Origin: Balaenoptera acutorostrata
Lineage: Eukaryota > Chordata > Mammalia > Artiodactyla > Balaenopteridae
DNA: 64,000 nucleotides
Reading direction: 5' to 3'
Assembly (NCBI RefSeq): GCF_949987535.1
Contig: NC_080064.1
Location: forward strand, 128,740,708-128,804,707
Both the position numbers and the translations under genes were made by a program. Numbering within the stretch: the stretch's first letter is position 1; every line of letters begins with the position of its first letter. Of the stretch, positions 43,589 through 55,913 are shown in pieces. The notes under the pieces are model-generated. The model was not told the origin of the DNA. It searched no databases and saw only the letters and a list, made by a program, of their open reading frames with translations.

Positions 43589-43954
43589 AAAACCAGATAG
43601 GGGGCTTCCCTGGTGGCGCAGTGGTTGAGAATCCGCCTGCCAATGCAGGGGACACGGGTTCGAGCCCTGGTCTGGGAAGATCCCACGTGCCGCGGAGCAA
43701 CTAAGCCCGTGAGCCACAACTACTGAGCCTGCGCGTCTGGAGCCTGTGCTCCACAACAAGAGAGGCCGCGATAGTGAGAGGCCCGCGCACCGCGATGAAG
43801 AGTGGCCCCCGCTTGCCGCAACTAGAGAATGCCCTCGTACAGAAACGAAGACCCAACACAGCCAAAAATAAATAAATAAATAAATAAATAATGCAAATGA
43901 AAAAGGAAAAAAAGAATTCAACAAGTATTAAAAAAAAAAACAAAACCAGATAGG
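43589..43954 (+). mobile_element. CHR-type SINE with 13-bp target-site duplications
   Basis: AAAACCAGATAGG at 43589-43601 and 43942-43954 brackets a sense SINE (43602 to about 43890). A mixed A-rich tail follows (AAATA units, then 'atgcaaatgaaaaagg' and an A-run). It is the young GC-rich type. The minus-strand frames here are SINE by-products. Confidence 0.93.
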
Positions 43955-45857
43955 TATGACTGTGAGCTGATAGGTTAAAATGAAATCTTCATAGTTTTAT
44001 TTATAAAAAGTATTTCAAAGTAACTATAAAATATTTTTTTCTTTCTTAGTAATGCCTATCAGACATCACTTTTAGTTGTTTCTTAAACTAAGTCTAGAAA
44101 TGTCTTCATTTTTTGTGTTATCTGTAATTTTTTTCCATGGTAAGGAGCTTTCTATAATGAGAGAATGTTAAATGAGGCATTCATTCCAGTGTGTTATAGT
44201 TTAATTGCCTCCTTTGGTCTTACTTTAGTCTAAGAAAGAGAAGGTGGTTTCTTTGGATTGGATGGGGATATCAGTACATACAAAACTCAGTTTTGGGGGC
44301 TCACCTTGAGAAGTGAGTCACCTAAAGGATCCATGTGTTTCTAATTAATGGACCACTCAGACCATGAGAATTGAATTTTTTTAAGATAGTGTTTCATGGC
44401 TTATGCGTGGATTCCTGCTTATTTACAAATTACTGTGTCTGCTCAGGTTATTATACATTTATTTACGTCCTTTCATAATCTTTATAGCTGAATTGAGCTC
44501 TGTAGAAAAATTCCTGGGGAAGTAAGAACTCTGTTTTATGGCATAGCAAAGCAAACCTTTCAAAGCCCAGATACTCAGTTTATAGTTTCCTTAAAGGGGA
44601 TCAGGATCTAGTCAGATGAGATACAGGCAATTTAGAGATTAGAAACAAGTGGAAATATTAGGTTAGTGACTTCCACTTTGGGGAAGCTAAAGAAGAGATC
44701 AGAGGAACTTGGAAGTTAGTAAAGGAGTGACCAGTTCTAGGAGAAAAAGAAACACAAGGATCACCTGGACAAAGGAGCAAGTTGGGAGTGGGGGACAGTT
44801 GATAGCAAGCAGATAAAGTACCACCAAATTAGATATAAAAATAATCCAGTGTCCAGGACAAAAGACCTTATGTATTGGAAGAGAGGCAGGACTTGAGGTT
44901 AGAACCAAATAGACCTTTGTTGGGTCAACTATAGTTTATTGTTCTTTTCCATCAGTGGGAATTGTCATTAGGGAGACTAGCCTAGAGTCTTTCAGAAAAA
45001 AACAAGAAGAGCAAGGTTAGTAGTTTCAGGAGATGAAAGTACAAATTTCCCATTAGCAGTTCCTGACTCTTTGTTGAGGATTTTTTTGTTATTGCTTTTA
45101 AAATTCAACCCAAAGGTATTCAGTGTATTCACTTTCAATTTTGGCTAATGGTAACAAAAATTTGTTCTCCAAGCATTTATTCATATTACAAATTATATAT
45201 GTTTGTTTACACATTCTTAAAAAGATGTAATGTGTATGTGTCTTATGTGCCTTTAATACTTCAAACTGCTAGCAGAACTATTTGTTTAGACTGGTATTTC
45301 TGCTTGGAATTTTTAATTCAATATTTGCCTTTCCTAGTTAGCTGCATGATGACTTCTTTCCCTAGCCTCATTTTTTTTTAACTTGGTTGGGGAGACATAC
45401 AGCCAGCCTTCAAGTAAGCAAACAAATTCTTCTTTGAAAAGCACTGGGAGCATTGAATTAATGGTTCATGACATTATCATAACTAAATCTTTTTTTTTTT
45501 TTGTAACTAAATCTTAATTTTCCAAGTTATAGAGCACCACTGCTTATATTTAGAGCCTGCTATTGATTTGCTACATCACCTAGTGAGTCTAGGATGGAGA
45601 CTCATATCCCCATAAAACATTTGGCAGTGCAAGAGAGAGGGTTTGAAACAACCATGAAGTTGGGTGAATTTTTTGTGATTTTTTTTTTTTTTTCAGTTTT
45701 CTTAGCAAAACTTGACATATCTGTAATCTCTCTCTTTATGGTAATTTCTTTTGAAGTATAAAATGACAAACTTTATGGCTGCATAATAATGCTTTATTTT
45801 ATGTTGCTAAAAGTGTTACTACTATGCTGACAGTAACTATGGGATATGTATATACGT

Positions 45858-46201
45858 AAAAAGAAGGCACTAGGGCTTCCCTGGTGGCGCAGTGGTTGAG
45901 AATCTGCCTGCCAATGCAGGGGACGCGGGTTTGAGCCCTGGTCTGGGAAGATCCCACATGCTGCGGAGCAACTGGGCCCGTGAGCCACAGCTACTGAGCC
46001 TGCGCGTCTGGAGCCTGTGCTCTGCAACAAGAGAGGCCGCGATAGTGAGAGGCCCGCGCACCGCGATGAAGAGTGGCCCCCACTTGCCACAACTAGAGAA
46101 AGCCCTCGCATAGAAACGAAGACCCAACACAGCCAAAAATAAATAAATAAATAAATGTAAAATGCATTAAAAAAATTTTTTTTTAAAAAAAGAAGGCACT
46201 A
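45858..46201 (+). mobile_element. CHR-type SINE with 15-bp target-site duplications
   Basis: AAAAAGAAGGCACTA at 45858-45872 and 46187-46201 brackets a sense SINE (45873-46186) of the young GC-rich type with an AAATA tail. Confidence 0.93.
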
Positions 46202-46499
46202 TACTATTGAGCGTCACAATTTATTTGTTAATGAATACTACCCTACTTGGTACTGGAGAATTTTCTAGGAGGAACTAGCAATGAAAGACTATGATGACAC
46301 TTGAATTGTTAAACCTTAACTGCCAATTGCATAAAATTCTTTATAAACAGGGGACATGGTTACAAGAGGTTAGTGTCTCTGGCATGATTGATTCTGAAAC
46401 AACAAACCAAATTTTACACTCTTATAATCTATATAAAAGAGGCTGAAAGTTATTTGGTAGTTTGTATAATTTGCTGTCAGTGTCAGAGAAATTCCATGT

Positions 46500-47850
46500 G
46501 CTCCCTCCATCAAATCTACAACTAATCTCTACTCATATACTCTGCCTCCTCTTTGGTTAGAGTGGATGACATTTTTATGCACCTATCTAAAGCCAATTCC
46601 TCCTCTTATCCACTGTATTCACCTCCTTTGGTCTACTCAAGGACATCATTCCCGCATGTGCCCACTTCTCATTCATTATCTTTCTTCCTTCTCCCAATTA
46701 AACATTGTCCATCAGCATACAAACATATGTATTATCTCCCAAACTAAAACAAACAAACCTCCCTTGATTCTGTTCTCCCACCAACAATCAGCCGATTTCT
46801 CTGTTCCTCATTGGCAGCAGAACTTCTAGAAAAAAAATATATGCTGTGTCCCTCTACTTCTTTACTTCCCCTTTCTCTTGAACCTGTTCCAGCCAGGTTT
46901 TGGCCCCTGTGACTTCACTGAAACGGCTCTTGTCAAGATCTTCTTTGTGGTTAGTTCTCGGTCAGTATCTTTTTCATTGTATCAGCAGACACAGCTGCTT
47001 ACTTTATCCTTCTTGACAAACTTTCATCACTGAGCTTACAAAACTTGGCTCACTCAGTTCTCCAGCCTCCTCACTGGATTCTCCTTACTCTTCCTGTTCT
47101 TCCTTCTCTTAAACACTTGAAGTGTCCCAGAATTTAGTTCTTAGACGTCTTTATTATCACTTATTCTCTTAATGTGGCTTAAAGTAACATCATCAGTGAC
47201 ATCCAGATTTACTGGTGAATTCTAGACTATTACAGTGAGTCCCTACTCAGTTTCTCCACTCGGATATCTGTTAGTTCTTTTCTTCCCTCTAATACTACTT
47301 GCTCCTTCTCTATTCTTCCCGTCACAATAAATGGCAACTCCATTTTTCCTGTTATCTACACCAAAAACTTTGGGATCACTCTGCATCCAAACTATCAGCA
47401 AATTTTTCTCCCATTACCTGTAGTATATATCCCGCATCCAGATATACTTCTCCCTCTGAACATTAGTGTTTGCTCTTTCCTTTGCCTGGAACACTCTTCT
47501 TCCAGATATCCATGTGGTTTACTCCTTCACATCCTTGAGGTCTTTGTTCAAAAATCATCTTAGGAGGAGAAGCCTTCCCTTATGACCATACATAAAACAA
47601 CCACCACTCCCCCACAATCTTCATCACCCTGACCTTACCCTGCCCCATTCACTTCATAGCAGTTATCCCTACTTGACACAGATAAATGCATACATGTATA
47701 TTATATATGTGTGTGTATGTGTGCAGTGATGTCTGTTTTCCTCTCAAAACAAATGAGTAGGGACTATTTTTTTGTTCAATGTTTTATTTATCCCCAGAGC
47801 CTAAAACAATGCCTCATACCTAGTAGGTACTCAGTATTCTCTGCAGAATT
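46500..47850 (+). mobile_element. long L2 LINE fossil, sense
   Basis: It shows the same L2 order as at 41220-42880: 'cttcactgaaacggctcttg', 'ataaatggcaactccatttt', 'tttgcctggaacactcttct', 'tccttgaggtctttgttc', and the 3' end 'cccagagcctaaaacaatgc' then 'tagtaggtactcagtattct'. It has no open frame. The left border is uncertain. Confidence 0.75.
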
Positions 47851-48489
47851 TCATGTTATACTATTTTTATTTTTTATCTGTGACCACTGCCTCAGATAAA
47901 GTTTAAGAAAATGTTAAAGATTATGTAAATATTTTTCAGCTCAAAAGAAAAAGTAAATGATAATTCCAACATAAAAAGAAACATTTTAGCTGAAAAATGT
48001 AAAACTTTTACTTTTTAAAGGGCTCTCTACTAATAAATTTCAAGAGTTATTTCCAAATGCATAACTTTTTCATAATCTTAATTATTATTTGGTTGAAATT
48101 AGTAGTTTTTGTATATAGAGTAAATGAGATAACTGATATTTTTCAATTTTTCTTAGTATTGTAAAAAGAGATGCAATTAGGAAAGGAATGTTCACTTTTA
48201 AATGTTTTGCTTATGGAAGATTTTACTTTCATTCCGTTTAATTACTTAAATACCCTTAGAGAACTCTATGTGTCTAATTCATCATAGTTAAATAGAAGCA
48301 TTTGGGTGTGTAAGTATGTATAGTTTATCATAATTTAATGATCAGTAATGTTTTGAGTAATTTGTTTTTAGTATTCCTCTATGAGACATGTGTTTTATTT
48401 ATACCCTTCTGTCTTTAATGTATAATCAGATTCTTACTGTGTTCTGTTGTATTACTATCTTTTCACCTTTCTTTTCCTATCTGTGTCAG

Positions 48490-48660
48490 AATTTCTAAGG
48501 GGGCCTGAGATAGCTTTGCTCCGTAAGCGCCTGCAACAACTGAGGCTTAAGAAGGCAGAGCAGCAGAGGCAGCAGGAGCTAGCTGTGCGTGCCCAGCAGC
48601 AGCCCTCCACTTCTGATCAGGCTTCTCGTGAGGGCTCTGCACAGGACCCTCAGGCTTCAG
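48490..48660 (+). CDS. DCAF6: DCAF6 exon H: cassette exon, basic Gln-rich helix
   Basis: 171 bp, from the acceptor ctgtgtcag|aa to the donor cttcag|gttatt, phase 1 at both ends. It adds Glu (split codon) plus 56 residues, from [20 protein letters not shown] to AQDPQAS. The first 35 residues look like a basic, Gln-rich coiled helix ([20 protein letters not shown]); the rest is Ser/Gln-rich. A block like this is present in longer DCAF6 isoforms and absent from the shorter one as I remember them, so it is called a cassette exon. The donor GTTATT is weak. Reading through gives 11 more residues and a stop at 48693-48695. Confidence 0.93.
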
Positions 48661-51600
48661 GTTATTCATGTCAAGTGTCCTTAAGCAGCTGGTAGAGTTG
48701 GTTTCTTAACACTGCTGCTGTGTAATAAGATGCTTCCCTTTTCCCCTTCCAAAGAAAGCTGATGCGCTTGCAGCTTTTCCCTCCGTTTCTTGCATATGGT
48801 GAAATTTATCATCACACGGCTAGAGGGACAGATTGGCAGCAGCACTTGCTAGAGAGACAAATATAAAATAGTCCATTATTTTATTTGTAGTTTTGGAGAA
48901 GGGCAAATATTTATTACTTTTATGGCTAATGAGATACTATGTAATAATCTAGTGAACTTAGAGCCTACATTGATAGTTCTATTGAAATTTCCTATATGCT
49001 GAAATGATATCTGTGCTTATGGCTCCTAGCTCCTCTTCTTTTTTTTTTTTTGCTTTGAAAGTTAACCAGTATTTCTATTCCCATATAAACCTAGTAATGC
49101 TAGATTTTAGAATTATAATGTTGTTTGGCCGTTCTAGCATGCTGACTCAATCATCCCCTTCTGTAATTATTTGAAATTTTTCAATATTTGCTTACTTATT
49201 CCTCCAACACATAATCAACTTTCTGGTATACAGGGCAGCAAAAATATTCCAGTTTTATGTTCCTGTTTTTTTGCGATAAAACCCTGATAAGACAGTAATA
49301 ATCTGTGCCACTCTCTTTTTCATTGAGTATTTTAGTGGCTCAAGTTATTTTTATGGCCAAAAAGCTCATGATGCTCAATAAACATTTGTTGAAAGAGTAA
49401 AAGATATCGCATAAAATAATCTGTCAACTTAATTCTTTCAAGATGGATAGTAGATACTATATATCCTGTACTATAGGTACTATAGTAGGTGCTATCATAC
49501 TAACGAGATTATACTACTTTGATACACTTTGTTTTGGCACCCTAAGGAGTGATGAGTTGGGAATTAATCACTTTGAGAACTCTGATTAAATTACTTGGAA
49601 TTAATCTGTATATTGGTAGAACTGGACAACCTCCACTTTATAAATATCTGTTCCACTAAGTGCTGTGGTGATAAAAGCATATTATGTAATACCATGGTGA
49701 AATAAAATAGATTTAAATAACTGCAATATAGGTATGATGTTTGGAACAAATTATGGACCTGATTTTTAACTTATTATTATATTAATGGAGAGAATATCAG
49801 TCAAGCAAAGAAGATGTCTCTCTCTCTGTCTTTTTTTGTTTTTTTCTATAGAGAAATCTTTTCCTATACTTAAAACTAACAAGAAAGTTTGATTAGATTA
49901 CAGCTGTGACATTTAATAATAATACATTTTGCTATGCTTTTGTGCTGTGTATAAAACTCTAGCTCGGGTTTTAAAAGTAAAACTATATAACATATAAAAC
50001 AATAAGAAGGAAGATAAAATATCCCTACATGTATAAATATTTTTTAAATACTGAAATTTAGCAGATAACAAACCAAGTATTAAAGTGAATTTGAGTATAA
50101 AGCAAAACTGTCTACATTATCAGTAGGGAAATGTACATTGTGGACATTAGGAAAATATTGACAGTCTTTATATCTAGATTATCAATTTGAATCAAAGCAA
50201 GTTCTTTTTAGAATCAGAAAGCTTTAGGGTGATTATATGGTCTTTGTAAAATAAGATGCTGTTTTCCCAACTCTAAGCATCGTTCTTATTAAATAGTACC
50301 TAGTTTGATAACCAGTATATTTTAAAAAGCCAAAGCTGAGTTAGATGCCTTGCCAGTTTTGAAGTTGAGAAACATGTTATCTTAATTTTGTTATTAAACA
50401 ACTTACTTGGGCTGCTGAGGCTGCCCACGTGGACCAATCTTAGAGGCCCTTCGTGCTGTCACTCAGTGTATGTTGCTCCCTTCACCTACAAGGTGAAACA
50501 CGTCATCTATATCACACGCTTTTAACATAGCATTCATATGAGACCCCTAGTAAGTCTAACCTGTAACATGGCCTGGGTTCATTTGTTAGTGTTACTTTTA
50601 TCTTATTCTGTCCTCACATGTTAGGAACACTATTTGGTAATTTAAAACTTTAAGAACAGTTAAATAATGTATTGTTAGTTTGTTACAAAGGATAACTAAT
50701 AAAGTATATATATATTTTGTCCATTTAGTAAATTTTGGATGCGAGGAAAGGTGAGTTGACTTAATGCAAAATTCTTCATTTCAGAACATTCAAATTATAA
50801 AAATACAGAATAGGAATTAAATTTATGAAATGCAACAGGGAGATCGGTTTTCTTTGAATAACAATTAGCAAAACATTTTCTTATACTTCATGATGTATGA
50901 ATACAATTTTGTGTATGTGTATTATGGACATTAATTGATCCATTCACTCATGCTAGATGTTACTACTAAAATCATCAATATAGAATAGCACAGAATTAAC
51001 ATTCTAGATTTTAACTTTTTAACAGTAGAAGACTGTGCAATTCTCATAAAACATTTTCCCATTATATGTTGTTGTCTTCACAGTGTCAGCAAGTGATGAT
51101 ACTGTCAATAAATGATACTTCTATCATTTTCTCACCTATTTAAGCCTTTTAGGTATAAGATATTCAAAGGAGACATTAATGTGATTTGGAAACGAAGAAA
51201 TTTTAACAAGTGTAGAATTTCTGAATGATTACATTGTCTGATAAATATTTTATTCTCTTTTCAAAATATAGGACTCGTGAGAATATTTTGTGAAAGGCTA
51301 AGTGTAAGATGAATCTACCTAATACCTAATTTCTGTAGGAAAATGGGATCAAGCCATCAAGCCATTTTATAGAAATAATCTACATTTGAATGAGATCAAA
51401 TGGGAAGGCGCCTGATGCCAATATTTCTTGGCGGCTGAAAACTAAAACATCATTCCAAGGCACCAAGTGCTATTTAAAATGAGCTAAGTAAGATAGATGT
51501 TAAGATACGTTTAAACAATGGTTTCCCCCCCTTTTTTTCAGCTGTGAAATCAGAATTTCATGGAGAAGTTCTAATATAAAATACATAAAAGTGACAGTGT

Positions 51601-51939
51601 TGTGATTGAACATAAAGAGAGTTAAGAAATGACAACCCGACTCCTTGTCCTTCTTGCCACCCCCAAGCCACCTCTGCTCTCTGAAGCACACTTTGAACAC
51701 CACTCCTCTAAAAGAATTTTTGACACCTGTAAATGATAATTATTCATAGCTAATTTTCAAAATTTTTATTTTTCAAAGTCAGTATATACACTTTTTAAAT
51801 ATTTTCACTTTAGTTTTTTTAAAAAAGTGCATTTTTTTCTAGGCTTTTAGGAAATACATCACAACTCATTTCTAGTCTTTCAGTTTTTTTTTTTTTTTTA
51901 AATCATAAAGAGATGAATTTACCTTCATCAGATCACTGC

Positions 51940-52130
51940 CTGGGTGTTAGACTGGCTGAGTTCTTGTCCCTGGCCCTATGACAAATGACCTTGGGCAGGT
52001 CATTTGGCTGCTTTATGCCTCAGTTTCCCAATTATTGATTTATTTAAGTAGCGTGGCCTGCCATAATTTATAGAGATGGCATAAGGATGGGATGGAGAAT
52101 AGCGTATAAAGTTCTTGTACTCCTAAGTAG
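51940..52130 (+). mobile_element. MIR SINE fossil, sense
   Basis: The MIR core order is visible: 'gacaaatgaccttgggcagg', 'tatgcctcagtttcccaatt' and a later 'ataaggatgggatgg'. It is ancient and diverged. Confidence 0.72.
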
Positions 52131-52343
52131 AGCCGTACACATAGTGATGGACTATCTTTAATTATAGTGACTTTAACTAACTACCTCAAGATGTCCTCCT
52201 TTCACGGCCATGTAAGGTTGATAGCATTCGGGGTTTTGAATGAGCTGTATGTGTGTTTATCAGATGAATGCCGTAAATAGCCATGGCAGAGGCATTCAGC
52301 ATATGGCTGATTCTAAACCCAACTCTTTTTTTTTCCATTTCAG

Positions 52344-52468
52344 GTCCCCTGAAGTCATGGGTTGCTGGCTCCTGCTCAGAGTGACAGCACCCTGTGGAGT
52401 CTGCTGGTACTGGCCCAACCACCACAGAGCCCCACTGGAGCATGGAGCCAGCCTAGAGAGGGTGCCAG
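52344..52468 (+). other. DCAF6: candidate unannotated or poison exon in intron H-I
   Basis: A 125-bp block is bounded by a good acceptor (ctctttttttttccatttcag|g) shown here by its core TTTTTTTTTCCATTTCAG, and a strong donor (ccag|gtagga). It is locally GC-rich, unlike the intron around it. Entered in phase 1 from exon H or G, it codes 13 residues (GPLKSWVAGSCSE) and then TGA at 52382-52384. Its length is not a multiple of 3, so inclusion would truncate the linker and probably trigger nonsense-mediated decay. A second frame stays open throughout. I do not know it from any DCAF6 isoform, so it may be a cryptic exon only. Confidence 0.4.
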
Positions 52469-52969
52469 GTAGGAACTGTTTTTTCACTTTATGGCACGGT
52501 TTTGCCGATTGGAACAGAAAAAAAGTAAATTTTTTTATACCCCTTAAAGGGTATAAAACATTGGTGAATATTTTAAAGGGCTTTTCAAAACTGAGCCATA
52601 TTGGAAAAAATCAGCACTCCCCCGGTCCTGTGCAAGCAGGCTCTAGACAACATCCAGTTCCCCACAGTGTCCATGATGTCAGTTACACGTAGCACTTCTC
52701 AAATGGATGCGTGTGACCCAGGTGTTTAGTGACTGTAATAACATAAGCAGTTAGTAAATCAGATGTAACGTTGACATAGTTCTGCAAGTATTTCTTAACT
52801 ACTTTGAACGGTAGGGTCCTGAGCAAAAAAACAGTGATGGGTCTCTTGGCACTTTAAATGCAGGACCATGCTCCATGTTTTTCAGAACAGCCTCCTATCA
52901 TCATTTTTCATTCAACACCATGTTTCTGAAAAACAAGCAAGTAATAACATACATGCTGTCTAAGTAGTT

Positions 52970-53155
52970 TACATGGATTATCTCATTACATCTTCACAAG
53001 AACAGTGTGTGGTAGATATTGTAATTATCCCCATTCTACAGATGGAGAAACTGAGACTTAGAGACGTTAAATAACTTGCCCACGGTTACAGTATTACTGA
53101 GTAGGAAAGCCAGATTTGAACCCAGGGAGTCTGACTAAAGAGTCCTTGTTACTTA
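52970..53155 (-). mobile_element. MIR SINE fossil, antisense
   Basis: The antisense MIR core is clear: 'tctcattacatcttcacaag', 'ccccattctacagatggaga', 'aaataacttgcccacggtta' and 'gaacccagggagtctgacta'. Confidence 0.82.
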
Positions 53156-54964
53156 GATTATAATTCCTTATTTTTTTCTACAGTTGAAAAAGTTCAGATG
53201 TCCAGGGGCTAAAGAAGTTTCTCAAAACTAAAACACGAAATTTTTGGAGGTACACAGTAATTAACCTTGAGACACCTTGAGCTTAGACTGAAGGAGCTTT
53301 TGCTTAAAGTTTATCTCTACTTTAAAAATAATAATAATCTAAGACATTTCCAATAGGCTGACCAACTGTATTGCATTTTGTAATAAATTATCATTGGACC
53401 GTATGGTCAGATTTTTACCTTGTGATAGTGCTTTCTAGAAGACATTTCACAGAAAGATGGAATAGAGTATGCAAACACTGAAGCAATCAGCATTGAACTA
53501 ATACTTGTTTGTTTTTTTAATATTAGATATTCTGATGATTATTGTGTTAACATTTGGAAATACTTCTGTAAGTTGGAAATTATGGGTATTGTATTTCTGA
53601 ATATCTAGTGATATAGAAACATTTTACTTCAAATGTTTTATGTGACAGGAAAGTAATCCTTCCAAAAACAGTTGCTTGGTACCCAAAATTAAAAATAGAA
53701 TGGAAGCAATGATGAAGAAGGATTTCTTCTTAAAGATTGGTCTTCAACATGGAAAGAACGACAGCTCCCCAGATGTACACAATATCTGTGACAGACTGTA
53801 AAACCAAAACGGAAGCCCTTTTAGCTTAATATCTTTCTGTCTTAACCTAAACTTTGTTAACATCTTAAATACTTCAAGAGTTTGAAAACACACAATTTTG
53901 TGGAGATGATAGCATTCTAGATCCTTTCTCAATGTGTTTTATTTAAAAGCTTACATAAGATGCACTTTAATAAGATTTGTACATTCCATAATATTCATGA
54001 AAATATTAAATATTTGAAAAAAGATTGCTTGGAGAGTTGTTAGTTTTCTGAGGCTTCTTAATGAGAGTATAATGAAATGTATAACAAATCCAAAGGGATA
54101 AAAAATATTTCATAAGAGGCTTTCTAGGAAGATTTTCCAATATTTATTTCACTGTGACTCACATTTTTATGGTTTTTCTTAAAGAATATAATTTTGTTTG
54201 TCTCTAAAGACTGACTGATCTGCTCTTCAGAAAGAGCATAGATAGGAATGTTGTATCTAACTCTGAGATGGATATTTGAGAAGTCTTAGAAAAGCAAAGC
54301 AAAGCATGGCTAGATTAGGGAACCGATTAAAATACTATCATTCCTACTTTCTTTTTTGTGTAATACAGATTTGTTGAGCTGAATATTCTGATGAAGAGGT
54401 GATAAGTAAGGATACTTTAAGTAAAAGCTATTATTTAAATAATGATCATGCTTTATCAAAATCTAGTAATACAAAAACTTATGAGCACACTGGTTATCTC
54501 AGAAGGTAGACAATTTAAAATTGATACCAGTCGTCCCAGTAGCAGGATTCAGACTTTTTAACGTGTACAAATTGAAGCAGTCAAGTGGTATAAAATTGCT
54601 AAGAATCAAGGATCTTTTGGAAAACTTTCAGCTATTGAGTTAAGGACACTCTTAAATCAAAATACTTACCTTTGGGGGAATAATGTGCCATTATGAATAG
54701 AAACCGATCAGTCAAAAGTGCAGAGTTTTTGTTTTATTAACAACATTTGCTACGAACAGAGCGTAGGCTGTTAGAAACTAGGAATTATTCTTACAGTTAG
54801 TGGACAGCTATGCTTGCTATCCGCATTTTCCCTCTTCCTGTAGCTTCACTAGCGCACTAGAACCCAAGCCAGGAATAGTAGCCACCTCCTTCCGTTCCCC
54901 AGTGCCTTTCTTAGTTACCAGGTCCCTGGGATGACCAGGAAGGAAGGAGAGCGTTGGATCTAAA

Positions 54965-55075
54965 AATGTGACTTGTCCTCTGTCACATAGCTAATTATCG
55001 TCAAACCAGGGTTGGAATCAACACTGACTAACTCTAGACCGGTGCTTTTTCCATTTTATCATGCTGCCTTTCGTT
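54965..55075 (-). mobile_element. partial MIR SINE fossil, antisense
   Basis: 'tctgtcacatagctaattat' then 'ccagggttggaatcaacact' resembles the tRNA-like half of MIR on the minus strand. It is short. Confidence 0.55.
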
Positions 55076-55853
55076 ATACCAGTGTTTTTCAAGCAATAGA
55101 ACCCATTTATTTGCAAAACAAATTATTTTACATAGAAACTCAGTATATCCAAAGGATAAAAATAAAATGTTCTGTTTGAAGCCAAGGTGGAAAGCATGAA
55201 GCCCAGACCATAAGCCTTCTCGTTGCCTCTCTTTTCCTTTTGTCACCAGGCACCTAAAGAAACCTAAGCCTTCACAGTACAGTTTTAATATGCACAACAT
55301 ACCATAGAGTTTTAAAAGTTACCTATGTTTCTGTAATGGTAATTACTTCATTGAATATTTCTCTTATAAACTATTTTCTTTGTCTTAAATCTTCACTGGA
55401 GCTCTTTTTTCAGCTCAAGATAACATCTAGCTAAGTGTAGTGAACATCTTATTTCAGGCTCTGAATCCTCCAATCCTAAATGAAAGCCATCTTGAGGAGC
55501 TGGAGAGAGGGTTTGAGAAGGACAAGGAGTCTTCCTTTTAGTGAGGGAGATGCACTGTTTCTATTTTATCTACCTTGCACCTTGTGCCTGTGCTAAATGA
55601 ATTTGATAAATGGTATATGCATGGAAGTAGAAGAATATTTTCTCAGCTCATTCTCAAAGTTGCTAAATGCTTGCCTGGAATAACATATCTTAAGCACATG
55701 GCCCTGCTTACTCACTGCTTGGGAAACACACCACAGTACTTACTTCTATTCCCCAACCTTATACATTTGTTTCTTAAGCTTAGAGATGATCATAACATTG
55801 CTGTGCAGTTTTCTGCTGCTTACTTTTAAGTTGAAATCTCATTTTTGTTTCAG

Positions 55854-55913
55854 ATTCTCCTTCTTCTGTGGTTAACAAACAGCTCGGATCCATGTCACTT
55901 GACGAGCAACAGG
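55854..55913 (+). CDS. DCAF6: DCAF6 exon I: 20-residue cassette exon
   Basis: 60 bp, from the acceptor tttttgtttcag|at to the donor cagg|gtgcgt, phase 1 at both ends. With the split Asp it codes SPSSVVNKQLGSMSLDEQQ, a segment I recall from longer DCAF6 isoforms. The acceptor tract is strong; the donor (GTGCGT) is moderate. It can follow either exon H or exon G directly (both give Asp), and the next exon, expected to begin with the rest of an Asp codon, lies beyond this window. Confidence 0.93.

Larger units (their letters stand above)
48661..55853 (+). other. DCAF6: intron H-I, 7.2 kb
   Basis: Mostly AT-rich sequence with few repeats. There are MIR fossils at 51940-52130, 52970-53155 and 54965-55075 and a candidate extra exon at 52344-52468. 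The remaining stretches (48696-51935, 53160-54960, 55080-55853) hold no element I recognise. The low repeat load over 48.7-51.9 kb contrasts with the rest of the window. Confidence 0.7.

Noticed and set aside
52240..52692. 150-residue + strand open frame taken as a gene
   Set aside because: It spans beyond both candidate splice sites and has no recognisable domain. Only the 125-bp core with splice signals was kept, as a candidate exon.
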